Shown one piece after another: positions 1 to 8,300 of a DNA stretch of 64,000 nucleotides (the first letter of the stretch is position 1; the number at the start of each line of letters is the position of its first letter). Below the pieces are notes generated by a model. It worked only from the letters and a program-made list of their open reading frames with translations. It was not told the origin of the DNA and ran no database searches. This DNA comes from an uncultured Flavobacteriaceae bacterium (GTDB taxonomy: Bacteria; Bacteroidota; Bacteroidia; Flavobacteriales; Flavobacteriaceae), in NCBI GenBank assembly GCA_934675205.1, contig CAKUPQ010000004.1:1-64000 (forward strand), given 5' to 3'. The translations under genes were made by a program, and so were the position numbers.

Positions 1-2090
1 GGTGTACCTCCTAGTTCGTCAAACAAATCTATCAGAGTAGTAGCATCAGAACAAACCAAAACAGCAGGATTACTGATTCCCGGATCGAAAATATCTTGAG
101 CAACAACAGTAACCGTAGCACTATCTGTACTACAACCATCGGTAAAAGAATACGTATAAACTCCAAAATTATCCACAACAGGATTGAAAATACCTGTACC
201 ACTTGACAAAGCAGGCGTCCAAATTCCCCCAACATCAGGTGTACCTCCCAATTGGGCAAACAAATTGATAAGAGTAGTGTCATTCGGACAAATCGCAGGT
301 AATACAACATCATCTCCTGCATCATAAACAGGCTGTTCAACAACCGTTACCGTAGCTGTACCACTACAACCGTCATTAAACGTATAAACATAAGTGCCAA
401 AATTGTCAACAGCAGGATTGAAAACTCCCGTACCACTTGTCAATGCAGGAACCCAAACTCCTCCAACATCGGGAGTGCCTCCTAGTTCGTCAAACAAATC
501 TATCAGAGTAGTAGCATCAGAACAAACCAAAACAGCAGGATTACTGATTCCCGGATCGAAAATATCTTGAGCAACAACAGTAACCGTAGCACTATCTGTA
601 CTACAACCATCGGTAAAAGAATACGTATAAACTCCAAAATTATCCACAACAGGATTGAAAATACCTGTACCACTTGACAAAGCAGGCGTCCAAATTCCCC
701 CAACATCAGGTGTACCTCCCAATTGGGCAAACAAATTGATAAGAGTAGTGTCATTCGGACAAATCGCAGGTAATACAACATCATCTCCTGCATCATAAAC
801 AGGCTGTTCAACAACCGTTACCGTAGCTGTACCACTACAACCGTCATTAAACGTATAAACATAAGTGCCAAAATTGTCAACAGCAGGATTGAAAATTCCC
901 GTACCACTTGTCAATGCAGGAACCCAAACTCCTCCAACATCGGGAGTGCCACCTAAATAATCGAATAAGTCTATATCATCCGTAGAATTAGAACAAATTG
1001 GTGGAGTAGTTCCGTTTGTACCAGGATTATTTGAAGAAGTTATAATTATATCTACACTTGCAGTAGCTACTGGACAAGCAACAGAATCCGTCACACTATA
1101 AGTAAATGTATAAGCAACATCATTTGCTAACAAGGATAAATCTATTGTCCCTAGATGTCCGTTTGATGTAGCAATAGCCCCTGTCCACACCCCTGACATA
1201 CTTGGAGTTCCCCCTAAATTATCAAACAAATTTAGGGCAGATCCTATTGTAGGCAAATCATTAACACAAATAGTTAAAGAGTTTGAAGTTCCTGCTTGGT
1301 TCAAATCTGAAAACTCTACAGTAACTGCTAAACGTGTGCTACTGATACAAGGTGCACTGAAAGAAGCAACATAATAAGTTGCCCCATTAACAAGAGGAGT
1401 AGATAAAGGCAACTCTATAACAGAAGTCATAGTTGGATACCATTTGACTCCTGGGGCAACAATAACTATATCTGCAAGAGTGGGTATATCACCAGGATCA
1501 TTACAAAAATACTGTAACGGGGCTCCTTGAGGAACAGGAATTATTACTACTTCATCAACATACACAGCCTTTCTAGAGGTTTCACACCCCGTATAAGGAT
1601 TTATCTGACTTGCATAGTAGATAGTATTTCCCGTAAGTAGAGTACCCAACGGCAACGGGGCACCTCCTTCAGGGACATTATACCATTGTATATTATTACC
1701 AATTAGAGCCAAGGAAGAACCAATGGTCGCTTCAGAAATATCCTCTACACAAGAAGTCTGAAAACTCGGCCCTGTAGGTGCTGTAAAAATCGTAACATAT
1801 ACACTTTGCCTAGTTCCACACGTACCCGAATTATCATCTGCATAATAAGTAGTATTATGAGTTAAAGCAACGGTAGAAGGAAAAGGAATAACACTATCTG
1901 CTGACGGATACCAAACAATTCCGTTTCCGTTATCAGTAGCAATAAGATCTGCGATTGTAGGAGATTGCACATCACAAAATGACTGATGAGGAATTGTAAC
2001 ATTCGGGCATTGAGCCATAACAACTCCCATACCTGAACAAAATAGCATAAATGCGTTTAAAAAAAATTTAAGCGTAGTAATTTTTCTCAT
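1..2090 (-). CDS. Large repeat adhesin, SprB-like, N-terminal part only
   Basis: The frame opens at an ATG and runs uninterrupted off the left edge (696 codons visible), so the C-terminus is missing. Residues 1-28 form a signal peptide ending VVMAQ. The first ~350 residues hold irregular Ig-like modules with recurring WYP and TYY motifs. After that come ~78-residue modules around the signature LGGTPDVGG, followed by GVW/GIW, PAL and a FNPAVDNFG segment. Two such modules form a 157-residue unit that is repeated almost perfectly. This architecture is typical of flavobacterial cell-surface adhesins exported by the type IX secretion system, usually ending in a type B gliding-motility-associated domain. 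That domain would lie outside the window, so the secretion route is inferred. Confidence 0.8.
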   Translation of the reverse strand, partial: MRKITTLKFFLNAFMLFCSGMGVVMAQCPNVTIPHQSFCDVQSPTIADLIATDNGNGIVWYPSADSVIPFPSTVALTHNTTYYADDNSGTCGTRQSVYVTIFTAPTGPSFQTSCVEDISEATIGSSLALIGNNIQWYNVPEGGAPLPLGTLLTGNTIYYASQINPYTGCETSRKAVYVDEVVIIPVPQGAPLQYFCNDPGDIPTLADIVIVAPGVKWYPTMTSVIELPLSTPLVNGATYYVASFSAPCISSTRLAVTVEFSDLNQAGTSNSLTICVNDLPTIGSALNLFDNLGGTPSMSGVWTGAIATSNGHLGTIDLSLLANDVAYTFTYSVTDSVACPVATASVDIIITSSNNPGTNGTTPPICSNSTDDIDLFDYLGGTPDVGGVWVPALTSGTGIFNPAVDNFGTYVYTFNDGCSGTATVTVVEQPVYDAGDDVVLPAICPNDTTLINLFAQLGGTPDVGGIWTPALSSGTGIFNPVVDNFGVYTYSFTDGCSTDSATVTVVAQDIFDPGISNPAVLVCSDATTLIDLFDELGGTPDVGGVWVPALTSGTGVFNPAVDNFGTYVYTFNDGCSGTATVTVVEQPVYDAGDDVVLPAICPNDTTLINLFAQLGGTPDVGGIWTPALSSGTGIFNPVVDNFGVYTYSFTDGCSTDSATVTVVAQDIFDPGISNPAVLVCSDATTLIDLFDELGGT
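10..942 (-). repeat. Two near-identical 471-bp tandem repeats in the adhesin
   Basis: Bases 10-470 and 481-941 align at an exact offset of 471 bp (157 codons), so the repeat keeps the reading frame. The few differences I saw include 425 C versus 896 T. Each unit holds two related ~78-codon modules. The window edge cuts into a further copy, so the true number of repeats is unknown and the assembly could be collapsed here. Confidence 0.9.
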
Positions 2091-2107
2091 ACTTAAAATT
2101 GATTTTG

Positions 2108-2115
2108 CAAATATA
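2108..2115 (-). promoter_or_regulatory. Adhesin promoter, TATATTTG
   Basis: TATATTTG matches the Bacteroidota -7 consensus TAnnTTTG and lies 17 bp upstream of the adhesin ATG. No clear -33 TTG was identified. Confidence 0.5.
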
Positions 2116-2184
2116 GCAAAGAATTATTATTACTTGTATAAATTTTTAACCAAAATACCTAATTACCTGAAAACATTCAAATAA

Positions 2185-4356
2185 TTATTCTGCAAGTTTA
2201 CTGTCCGAATCTGCATCATAATAAAAAAGATACACTGTTTTATTATGATATTTTCCTTCTTCTGTTTTTTGATATTCAAATTTCTGCCTGTTTTGTTTTG
2301 TTGTTTGATGTTCAACAGATTGCATAAAAGATTCTTTCTGTAAAGACCTTAACAAAACATCAAAAGTAACATCAAAACCTCTAACCGCATTTTCAACAGG
2401 CAAAACTCCGTGTTGCTTTAAATAACTTTTATGAAAAGACGAATTTTTATTTTCTGCCTGATCATACAAAGAAGCATATAATGTTTTCAACAATCTCAAC
2501 CGCATCGGAGAAACTTCCTGATTTGCAATAACAGGTGTGTCTTCTATAACCACTAATTGAATGTCATAATCAGTACTTTCTTGCAACAACATAGTGGTTA
2601 CATTCAAGAACAAAGGCGTTCTGTCCGTATCGAGAATTACGTAATTCTTGCTTCCTTTATCCAAAAGCGACTTAAAACTACTCTCATCAGGAGTAGCTCT
2701 ATCGTTTAGAGGCAAAAATTTTGTATCAGGAATAACTTGAGCTATAAGTTCTTTATTAGCTGTTTTTTCCATATCGGTTATTGCGATAACATTAACTTTT
2801 TTACCTGCTAAATAATCCAAAATAATTTTTGCCCGAAATTCTTTCGTTGGTATAGCTTTCAGATATTCTTCTGACCCGATTTCCACATCATTCCCGAACG
2901 GATAAACAAAAGGAATACCAACATTTAGTTTTTCGCTTTCCTGAGAGTAAGTCCCTATAATCAAATCCGGATTAGAACCTTTCAGATAACTATTAGTAAT
3001 TGCAGTAGATTTCGTATTGATCAAATCCAAATTTACATCAACTCCTAATTTTCTGATGGAATCAACTGCTATCAAAGCTCCGGAATAAAACTCCAAAGCC
3101 TCACGATTTGTATTATTTGCTTGTCTGCTTGTCTTATAACTCTCATATTCAGACAACACAAAAGGAAGGGTAAACAACAACTTTCTGCTCTGTCCTTTTT
3201 CAATCGTTTTTGTCAAATCCGTTACAGAAAGGTCAGTAACAGGAATATTTACTGCAGAAGATTGTTGAGCGTGAGCAGGCATTTTGATTATCATTCCGAT
3301 AAGTACTCCGTCTTGCAAAGACGGATTCAGCTCCAACAACTGACTTTGAGTAAGATTTGCTTTTCGTGCTAATCCGTAAAGGGTTTCTTTGGGCTGCACC
3401 TCATAATCAACATATTCCGAATCGTTTAGGCTTACTTCAGGAGCATCAACCACCTGTTGTTGTTGTTGAGTTTCTTGTTGAACGTATTCTTCTTTCGGCT
3501 CTTCTTTTATTTCAGATTTAACAGGCTCTTGAACATTCTCAACTACTTGATTTTCTATTCTTTCAGGCTCATTCACCTGTACCAAAGTTGCGTCAGTAGT
3601 TGCAGGAAGAGTAATCGTATGTCCTGCTTTCAGCATTGTAACAATATGCGGATTTAATCGCTCCAATGTTTCAACACTTGTATTATAACGTTTGGACAGA
3701 CCGTATTTGGTTTCTCCCTGCAGAACGATATGAACAGGTGCACTTCCCGACAAATTCATCTGTTGTTGCACTCCCGGAATAACCAGCCTCTGCCCTATCT
3801 GAAGGAATTCTCCAAGATTATCCCTATTAGCAGCAACCAAATCATTCAATCTTATATTATATTGTCTCGAAATCGCAGTAAGCGTTTCCCCTTTAACCAC
3901 CGTATGAATACCACTTCCTCCTGCCACAATTGCACTTTCATTCGTATATTTAGCCATTGATTTTCTGACTCTTACCCTATGCCCTGCCTGCAACATAGAA
4001 ATTATATGAGGATTATCGGATTCTAATTGCGAAATCGACAGTCCGTATTTGCGTTGCAAACCAAATTTTGTCTCTCCCGACTCTACAACGTGATAAATAA
4101 AGCTTTCATCTTGCTCCTGAACAACAAACCCCGAAAGGCTTCCGGTATTTTTCGGAATCCGCAACACTTCATCAACCCTGATAAGATCTCCCTCTATCGA
4201 AGGGTTAAGAGTGTAAATTTGAGCGATTTTCACATTATACTTTCGGGAAATCTGATACAGTGTTTCTCCTTGAGAAACTATATGTTCAAAATATTCGCTT
4301 TGTGCCAAAACGAAACTTTGAATCAACAAAAAGGTAAATAGTATAATTTTTTTCAT
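2185..4356 (-). CDS. LysM and PBP1-like domain protein
   Basis: This 723-residue exported protein has a signal peptide (MKKIILFTFLLIQSFVLAQ). Five LysM motifs follow at about residues 25-70, 88-132, 151-196, 208-252 and 318-360, each starting with the pattern (H/Y)xVxxxET. A low-complexity Glu/Gln-rich linker separates LysM4 and LysM5. The last ~320 residues resemble a type-1 periplasmic binding fold (segments PDLIIGTYSQ and YVILDTDRTP). LysM domains bind N-acetylglucosamine polymers, so a peptidoglycan-associated periplasmic role is likely. This PBP1-LysM architecture is conserved in flavobacteria but its ligand is unknown to me. The Glu/Gln linker at residues ~265-315 contains a QETQQQQQ run. 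Confidence 0.85.
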   Translation of the reverse strand: MKKIILFTFLLIQSFVLAQSEYFEHIVSQGETLYQISRKYNVKIAQIYTLNPSIEGDLIRVDEVLRIPKNTGSLSGFVVQEQDESFIYHVVESGETKFGLQRKYGLSISQLESDNPHIISMLQAGHRVRVRKSMAKYTNESAIVAGGSGIHTVVKGETLTAISRQYNIRLNDLVAANRDNLGEFLQIGQRLVIPGVQQQMNLSGSAPVHIVLQGETKYGLSKRYNTSVETLERLNPHIVTMLKAGHTITLPATTDATLVQVNEPERIENQVVENVQEPVKSEIKEEPKEEYVQQETQQQQQVVDAPEVSLNDSEYVDYEVQPKETLYGLARKANLTQSQLLELNPSLQDGVLIGMIIKMPAHAQQSSAVNIPVTDLSVTDLTKTIEKGQSRKLLFTLPFVLSEYESYKTSRQANNTNREALEFYSGALIAVDSIRKLGVDVNLDLINTKSTAITNSYLKGSNPDLIIGTYSQESEKLNVGIPFVYPFGNDVEIGSEEYLKAIPTKEFRAKIILDYLAGKKVNVIAITDMEKTANKELIAQVIPDTKFLPLNDRATPDESSFKSLLDKGSKNYVILDTDRTPLFLNVTTMLLQESTDYDIQLVVIEDTPVIANQEVSPMRLRLLKTLYASLYDQAENKNSSFHKSYLKQHGVLPVENAVRGFDVTFDVLLRSLQKESFMQSVEHQTTKQNRQKFEYQKTEEGKYHNKTVYLFYYDADSDSKLAE

Positions 4357-4745
4357 CTTTTTCCTATTTTAAAGAACACTTTTTAACTTATCAAAAAATT
4401 GTTTCAAAATCCAAATTGATACTCACCCACACCCCGTCTTTTATAAAAAAAGTAATTAACAACAGGCTTATCAACAGCTATCATTCATAAAAAAAACGCA
4501 AAGAAATCAACAATTTAATTGCTTTTTCCTACAAACAACTCAGAGCAAATTACTGATTACCAATAACATACATTAAAAAATAATTATAATATTGCTTATA
4601 CAATTTTAAGAAAAAACCAAGTATATTTAACAGGGGTTTTGATTAGTAATCAACAAGTTATCAACAAAACTTATTTAGTTATCAATAACTTATTTTTACA
4701 ATTCGGAGATTGTTCTTTTCTACAAAAAAGATTCAGGACAATAAT
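4357..4745. other. AT-rich gap with DnaA-box-like 9-mers, candidate oriC
   Basis: This 389-bp gap is the only gene-free stretch over 300 bp. It is very AT-rich. It contains TTATCAACA at 4468-4476 and 4658-4666, TAATCAACA at 4647-4655, TTATCAATA at 4679-4687 and TTATCAAAA at 4388-4396, all on the same strand. Three of the five lie within 41 bp. These differ by one or two bases from the DnaA box TTATCCACA, and the phrase AGTTATCAACA resembles origin regions of Bacteroidota. The adjacent gene encodes a DnaQ-like exonuclease, but dnaA is not in the window. It could instead be a plain promoter region. Confidence 0.4.
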
Positions 4746-5840
4746 TTAAAACTCAATAATCTTTAAAATTCGATTTTTAGGAAGATATTGCTCAATAATT
4801 TGCAGATATTGTTTGTCGGGTTTGACGGAAATCAAAATATTTTTCAGCACATCCACATTATTTACCTGATAATTCAAATCGAAAAAAGCATAGCCTTTGA
4901 AAATTCCGTTTTCGATAAGAATGGCAGTCCGCTCTTCGATAGTTCGTCCTTTGTCAATAATTAAAGCGTTTTCATCTTTATTTTTCTCTGAAAAAAACTT
5001 TTTAGAGAACTTTATTTTTGCAGGAAAACGATTGAGTTTCGGTTTATTCTGTTTGAGTTCTTCCAATTCTTTGACAGAAGCAATCAGCAGATTTCCCGTC
5101 TCTTCATACGTAACCGTATAAACTTCGGACTGAATTTTTTTAGCCGTTTTGGATTCTCCCGTAAAAAGTGAATTGACTTTCTTTTTGATGTTTTTACTTT
5201 TTCCTAAATAAATAAGTTCTCCTTTTTCGTTGTGAACATAGTAAATCCCAACTTTACTCGGAAGACTCTCTACAATATCAAGCAGTTTCGGCGAAAGTCC
5301 CGAACTGATTTCTTTTTTGACAAGACTTTGTAGGATTTGTTTATCTGTATCTTTTGAAAGCAATAATTTAAAGAGTTTAACCGTTGCTTGTGCATCTCCC
5401 GAAGCCCTGTGTCTGTCGCTTACGGGAATTCCCAACGAACGAACCAATTTTCCTAAACTATATGATTTTTGGTCTGGAAGCAATCTTTTTGAAAGCTCAA
5501 CCGTACAAAGCGTTTCTCTTTTGAAATCATACCCCAATCGACCGAATTCCATTCTTAAAATCCGATAATCAAACGAAGAATTATGTGCTACAACAATACT
5601 GTCTTGGGTAATTTCGATAATCCGTTTGGCTACTTCGTAAAACTTGGGAGCGGAACGCAACATCGCATTATTGATTCCCGTAAGTTTAATCACAAACGGC
5701 TGAATCGGACGTTCGGGATTAACCAAACTTATAAATTGATCAATAACCGTATGTCCGTCAAATTTATAGATGGCAATTTCGGTAATTCCCTCTTGGTTAA
5801 ATTGTCCTCCGGTGGTTTCTATGTCTATAATTGTGTACAT
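4746..5840 (-). CDS. DnaQ-like 3'-5' exonuclease fused to a GIY-YIG domain
   Basis: The N-terminal ~175 residues are a DEDDh exonuclease: IIDIETTGG carries the D-x-E pair, VAHNSSFDYRIL the second Asp, and HRASGDAQAT the His and last Asp. A GIY-YIG nuclease module starts near residue 197 (KVGIYYVHNEKG, then LIYLGKSKNIKKK), followed by a UvrC-like helical stretch. The fusion resembles DNA polymerase III epsilon-like / UvrC-Cho chimeras found in many bacteria and suggests a role in DNA repair. The gene lies 22 bp downstream of the YggS gene, so they are probably cotranscribed. The ATG directly begins the conserved exonuclease strand, fixing the start. Confidence 0.85.
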   Translation of the reverse strand: MYTIIDIETTGGQFNQEGITEIAIYKFDGHTVIDQFISLVNPERPIQPFVIKLTGINNAMLRSAPKFYEVAKRIIEITQDSIVVAHNSSFDYRILRMEFGRLGYDFKRETLCTVELSKRLLPDQKSYSLGKLVRSLGIPVSDRHRASGDAQATVKLFKLLLSKDTDKQILQSLVKKEISSGLSPKLLDIVESLPSKVGIYYVHNEKGELIYLGKSKNIKKKVNSLFTGESKTAKKIQSEVYTVTYEETGNLLIASVKELEELKQNKPKLNRFPAKIKFSKKFFSEKNKDENALIIDKGRTIEERTAILIENGIFKGYAFFDLNYQVNNVDVLKNILISVKPDKQYLQIIEQYLPKNRILKIIEF

Positions 5841-5862
5841 TTTGCAGTGTCAGTTGTCAGTT

Positions 5863-6531
5863 TTAGTGTTCTGTTCGACTCCCAAAAATACTACTTCCAA
5901 TCCGCACCATTGTACTTCCACATTCGATAGCGATTTGATAATCTCCACTCATTCCCATAGATAAAGTTTCAAGTTTAAAGTTTAAAGTTTCAAGTTCTTT
6001 GTATTTATCAAAAATAGACTTTAGATGTGTAAATTCTTTTCGGATTTGTTGGTCGATTTCGGTATAAGTTGCCATTCCCATAAGCCCGACAACTTTAATG
6101 TTTTGTAGATTTTTAAACTCCTCGGAATTGATGATTTCAACAAATTCTTCTTCGCTTAAACCAAATTTTGTTTCTTCCTCCGCTATGTAAATTTGCAACA
6201 GACAATCAATGATTCTGTCGTGCTTTTTGGCTTGTTTATCGATTTCTTTGAGCAATTTCAGGCTGTCCACTCCGTGAATAAGCTCCACAAAATGAGCCAT
6301 ATATTTCACTTTGTTGGTTTGCAGATGTCCGATAAGATGCCATTTGACATCATCAGGTAATTGAGGTTGCTTTTCGCACATTTCCTGAACTTTATTTTCC
6401 CCAAAAACACGTTGCCCTGTCTCGTAAGCCTGTAAAACATCAGATACAGGTTTGGTTTTTGAAACAGCAACAAGTGTTACGTTTTCAGGTAAAGTTGAAT
6501 ACAGGTTTTTAATGGCTGATTGGATTGGCAT
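5863..6531 (-). CDS. yggS: YggS family PLP-binding protein
   Basis: This 222-residue protein matches the YggS/YlmE/PROSC family, a single TIM-barrel that binds pyridoxal phosphate and keeps its free level in balance. The PLP lysine lies in VAVSKTKP near residue 25. FGENKVQEM, WHLIGHLQTNK and the C-terminal phosphate-binding segment MGMSGDYQIAIECGSTMVRIGSSIFG are all present. The stretch between SIFDKYKE and LSMGMSG is slightly long, because a short intergenic-type repeat has been accommodated in frame there. It probably forms an operon with the downstream exonuclease gene. Confidence 0.92.
   Translation of the reverse strand: MPIQSAIKNLYSTLPENVTLVAVSKTKPVSDVLQAYETGQRVFGENKVQEMCEKQPQLPDDVKWHLIGHLQTNKVKYMAHFVELIHGVDSLKLLKEIDKQAKKHDRIIDCLLQIYIAEEETKFGLSEEEFVEIINSEEFKNLQNIKVVGLMGMATYTEIDQQIRKEFTHLKSIFDKYKELETLNFKLETLSMGMSGDYQIAIECGSTMVRIGSSIFGSRTEH
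5963..5997. repeat. AAGTTTAAAG repeat tract inside yggS
   Basis: The tract alternates AAAGTTTCAAGTTT and AAAGTTTAAAGTTTC, the same vocabulary as intergenic repeats near 31.35, 40.86 and 50.7 kb. It encodes about 12 residues (LETLNFKLETL) just before the conserved LSMGMSGDY motif. Confidence 0.6.
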
Positions 6532-6556
6532 ATTATAAAAAAGTATTTTTTAGATT

Positions 6557-6691
6557 TTATAATCTTGTATCAATATTCATTTTAAGATATTTTTGATGAA
6601 GATTATTCAGAAACTTTTCTCTATCAAAATCTTTTATAAATCTTGATTTTTCCCCTTTTTTCAGTTCTTTTATGAGTTTTATCTTTTTCAT
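6557..6691 (-). CDS. 44-residue ParD-antitoxin-tail-like protein
   Basis: A short ATG-to-TAA frame encodes 44 residues rich in Lys. The segment GEKSRFIKDFDREKFLNNLH resembles the toxin-binding C-terminal tail of ParD-type antitoxins (pattern GexSgFvxDFDrexFLxxLH). The ribbon-helix-helix DNA-binding half that normally precedes it is absent and no ParE/RelE toxin gene adjoins it. A TATATTTG promoter sits directly upstream, so it may still be expressed as a micro-antitoxin or be a decayed remnant. The assignment rests on motif memory only. Confidence 0.5.
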   Translation of the reverse strand: MKKIKLIKELKKGEKSRFIKDFDREKFLNNLHQKYLKMNIDTRL

Positions 6692-6696
6692 CTGCA

Positions 6697-6704
6697 CAAA
6701 TATA
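6697..6704 (-). promoter_or_regulatory. Promoter TATATTTG of the 44-residue ORF
   Basis: TATATTTG lies 5 bp upstream of the ATG of the small ParD-tail-like gene. That spacing is similar to other short-leader genes in this window. Confidence 0.45.
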
Positions 6705-6803
6705 CAAAACCAATTCTAATCCTGATTCCTAAAATATTTCACCAATAAATGTCAGAAAAAAATTGTATTTTCGTGTTATTGTTCAACACAAAACAAAAAA
6801 CTT

Positions 6804-7481
6804 ATGAAAATCACCTATTACGGACACGCTTGTATCGGAATTGAAGTTTCGGGAAAACATTTGCTGATTGACCCTTTTATTTCGGGAAATCCGAAAGCAT
6901 CACACATTGATATAGACAACATAAAAGCAGATTATATTTTGCTTACTCACGCACATCAAGACCACACCCTTGATGCAGAAACTCTCGCTTGGAAAAACGG
7001 AGCAGTAATCATTTCGAATGCTGAAATTGCCGATTATTATTCCCGAAAAGGAATCGAAACCCACCCGATGAACCACGGAGGAAGTTGGAGTTTTGACTTC
7101 GGAAAAGTAAAATATGTTTCTGCCATTCACAGCAGTTCATTTGCTGACGGAACATACGGAGGAAATCCGGGAGGATTTGTAATTGAAGGCGAAAAAAGAA
7201 ATATCTATGTTTCGGGTGATACAGCTCTTACGTTTGACATGAAACTGATTCCGCTTCGGACAAAATTAGATTTGGCTGTTTTGCCTGTCGGAGATAATTT
7301 CACAATGGATATTGAAGATGCTATTATTGCCTCGGATTTTGTGGAGTGTGATAAAATTCTGGGCTATCACTTCGATACGTTCGGATTCATCGAAATCAAC
7401 CACGAAGAAGCAAAACGAAAATTTTTCGACAAAGGAAAAGATTTAATGCTTTTAGAAATCGGAGAGTCTATCGAGATTTAA
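6804..7481 (+). CDS. UPF0173 metal-dependent hydrolase
   Basis: This 225-residue metallo-beta-lactamase-fold protein is full length for the UPF0173 family. The metal site is visible as LLTHAHQDHTLDAE (HxHxDH) near residue 50, followed by the later ligands in YVSGDTAL and GYHFDTFG. DPFISGNP near residue 23 is also a family signature. The natural substrate is unknown. The stop overlaps the stop of the convergent rsmE by 4 bp, so the two genes share a tail-to-tail junction with no room for a separate terminator. Confidence 0.9.
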   Translation: MKITYYGHACIGIEVSGKHLLIDPFISGNPKASHIDIDNIKADYILLTHAHQDHTLDAETLAWKNGAVIISNAEIADYYSRKGIETHPMNHGGSWSFDFGKVKYVSAIHSSSFADGTYGGNPGGFVIEGEKRNIYVSGDTALTFDMKLIPLRTKLDLAVLPVGDNFTMDIEDAIIASDFVECDKILGYHFDTFGFIEINHEEAKRKFFDKGKDLMLLEIGESIEI

Positions 7482-8179
7482 TTAGTAATTGAAACAACAG
7501 CACTCGCATAAATTCCTGCTGTTTCCGTACGAAGTCGGGTATTTCCTAACGAAACCGGAATATATCCGTTTGTAAGAGCGAGATTGATTTCTTTTTGTGA
7601 AAAATCCCCTTCCGGACCGATGAGAATTGTTATTTTTCCTTTGGATTTTACTTCTTTGGCTAATTCTTTTTTGTCGGTTTCTTCGCAATGGGCAATGTAT
7701 AATTGTCCCTCGGCTTTTTGTTTTATAAAATCCGAAAACGAAATAACAGGATTCAGTTTCGGTAAATAATACTGTAACGATTGCTTCATTGCGGAAAGCA
7801 AAATCTTTTCAAAGCGTTCGGATTTTATTTCTTTTCTTTCGGAATGTTCGCAGATTATCGGAGTTATTTCGTCAATTCCGATTTCGGTTGCTTTTTCCAA
7901 AAACCATTCGTATCGGTCATTCATTTTGGTAGGAGCAACAGCCAAATGTAAATGATAACATTTGGACTCAAAGAACTGATTATCAATAATTTTTACTTCA
8001 CATTTTTTTTCTAAAGCGGAAATAATTTCGCATTCAAACAAAAACCCTTTTCCGTTGGTAATGTGAATGATGTCGTTTTCTTTTTTTCGTAAAACACGGA
8101 CAATGTGTTTGCTTTCCTCCTTATCAAAAGAGAAAAATTCGGTTTCGGGATTTATGTCGGAAGAATAGAATAATTGCAT
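7478..8179 (-). CDS. rsmE: 16S rRNA m3U1498 methyltransferase RsmE
   Basis: This 233-residue SPOUT-class enzyme methylates N3 of U1498 in 16S rRNA using S-adenosylmethionine. It has the PUA-like N-terminal region (KHIVRVLRKKENDIIHITNG). It also has the knotted C-terminal SAM site (IGPEGDFSQKEI and LGNTRLRTETAG), where LRTETA is the family hallmark. It is cytoplasmic and of normal length. Convergent with the UPF0173 gene, with a 4-bp overlap. Confidence 0.95.
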   Translation of the reverse strand: MQLFYSSDINPETEFFSFDKEESKHIVRVLRKKENDIIHITNGKGFLFECEIISALEKKCEVKIIDNQFFESKCYHLHLAVAPTKMNDRYEWFLEKATEIGIDEITPIICEHSERKEIKSERFEKILLSAMKQSLQYYLPKLNPVISFSDFIKQKAEGQLYIAHCEETDKKELAKEVKSKGKITILIGPEGDFSQKEINLALTNGYIPVSLGNTRLRTETAGIYASAVVSITN

Positions 8180-8185
8180 ACAATA

Positions 8186-8277
8186 GAACGCAGATAAAAC
8201 AGATTTTTTTTCAGCTACAAATTACATCAATTTTTATGAAAGAAAAAAATCATAAAAAATCTGCGTCATCTGCGTTC
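8186..8277. repeat. GAACGCAGAT inverted repeat
   Basis: Arms at 8186-8209 and 8254-8277 pair as GAACGCAGATRAxRCAGATT against its complement, with a ~44-bp spacer. It sits between divergent rsmE and methyltransferase genes and abuts the methyltransferase promoter. It is one of several palindromic intergenic families here. Confidence 0.75.
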
Positions 8278-8287
8278 CATAAAAAAC

Positions 8288-8295
8288 TATATTTG
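8288..8295 (+). promoter_or_regulatory. Methyltransferase promoter TATATTTG
   Basis: TATATTTGC lies 5 bp before the ATG, giving a very short or absent leader. Matches TAnnTTTG. Confidence 0.5.
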
Positions 8296-8300
8296 CACTT

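Noticed and set aside
32..814. Two identical 103-residue frames
   Set aside because: They are a shadow of the adhesin in another frame. Their identity only reflects the 471-bp DNA repeat.
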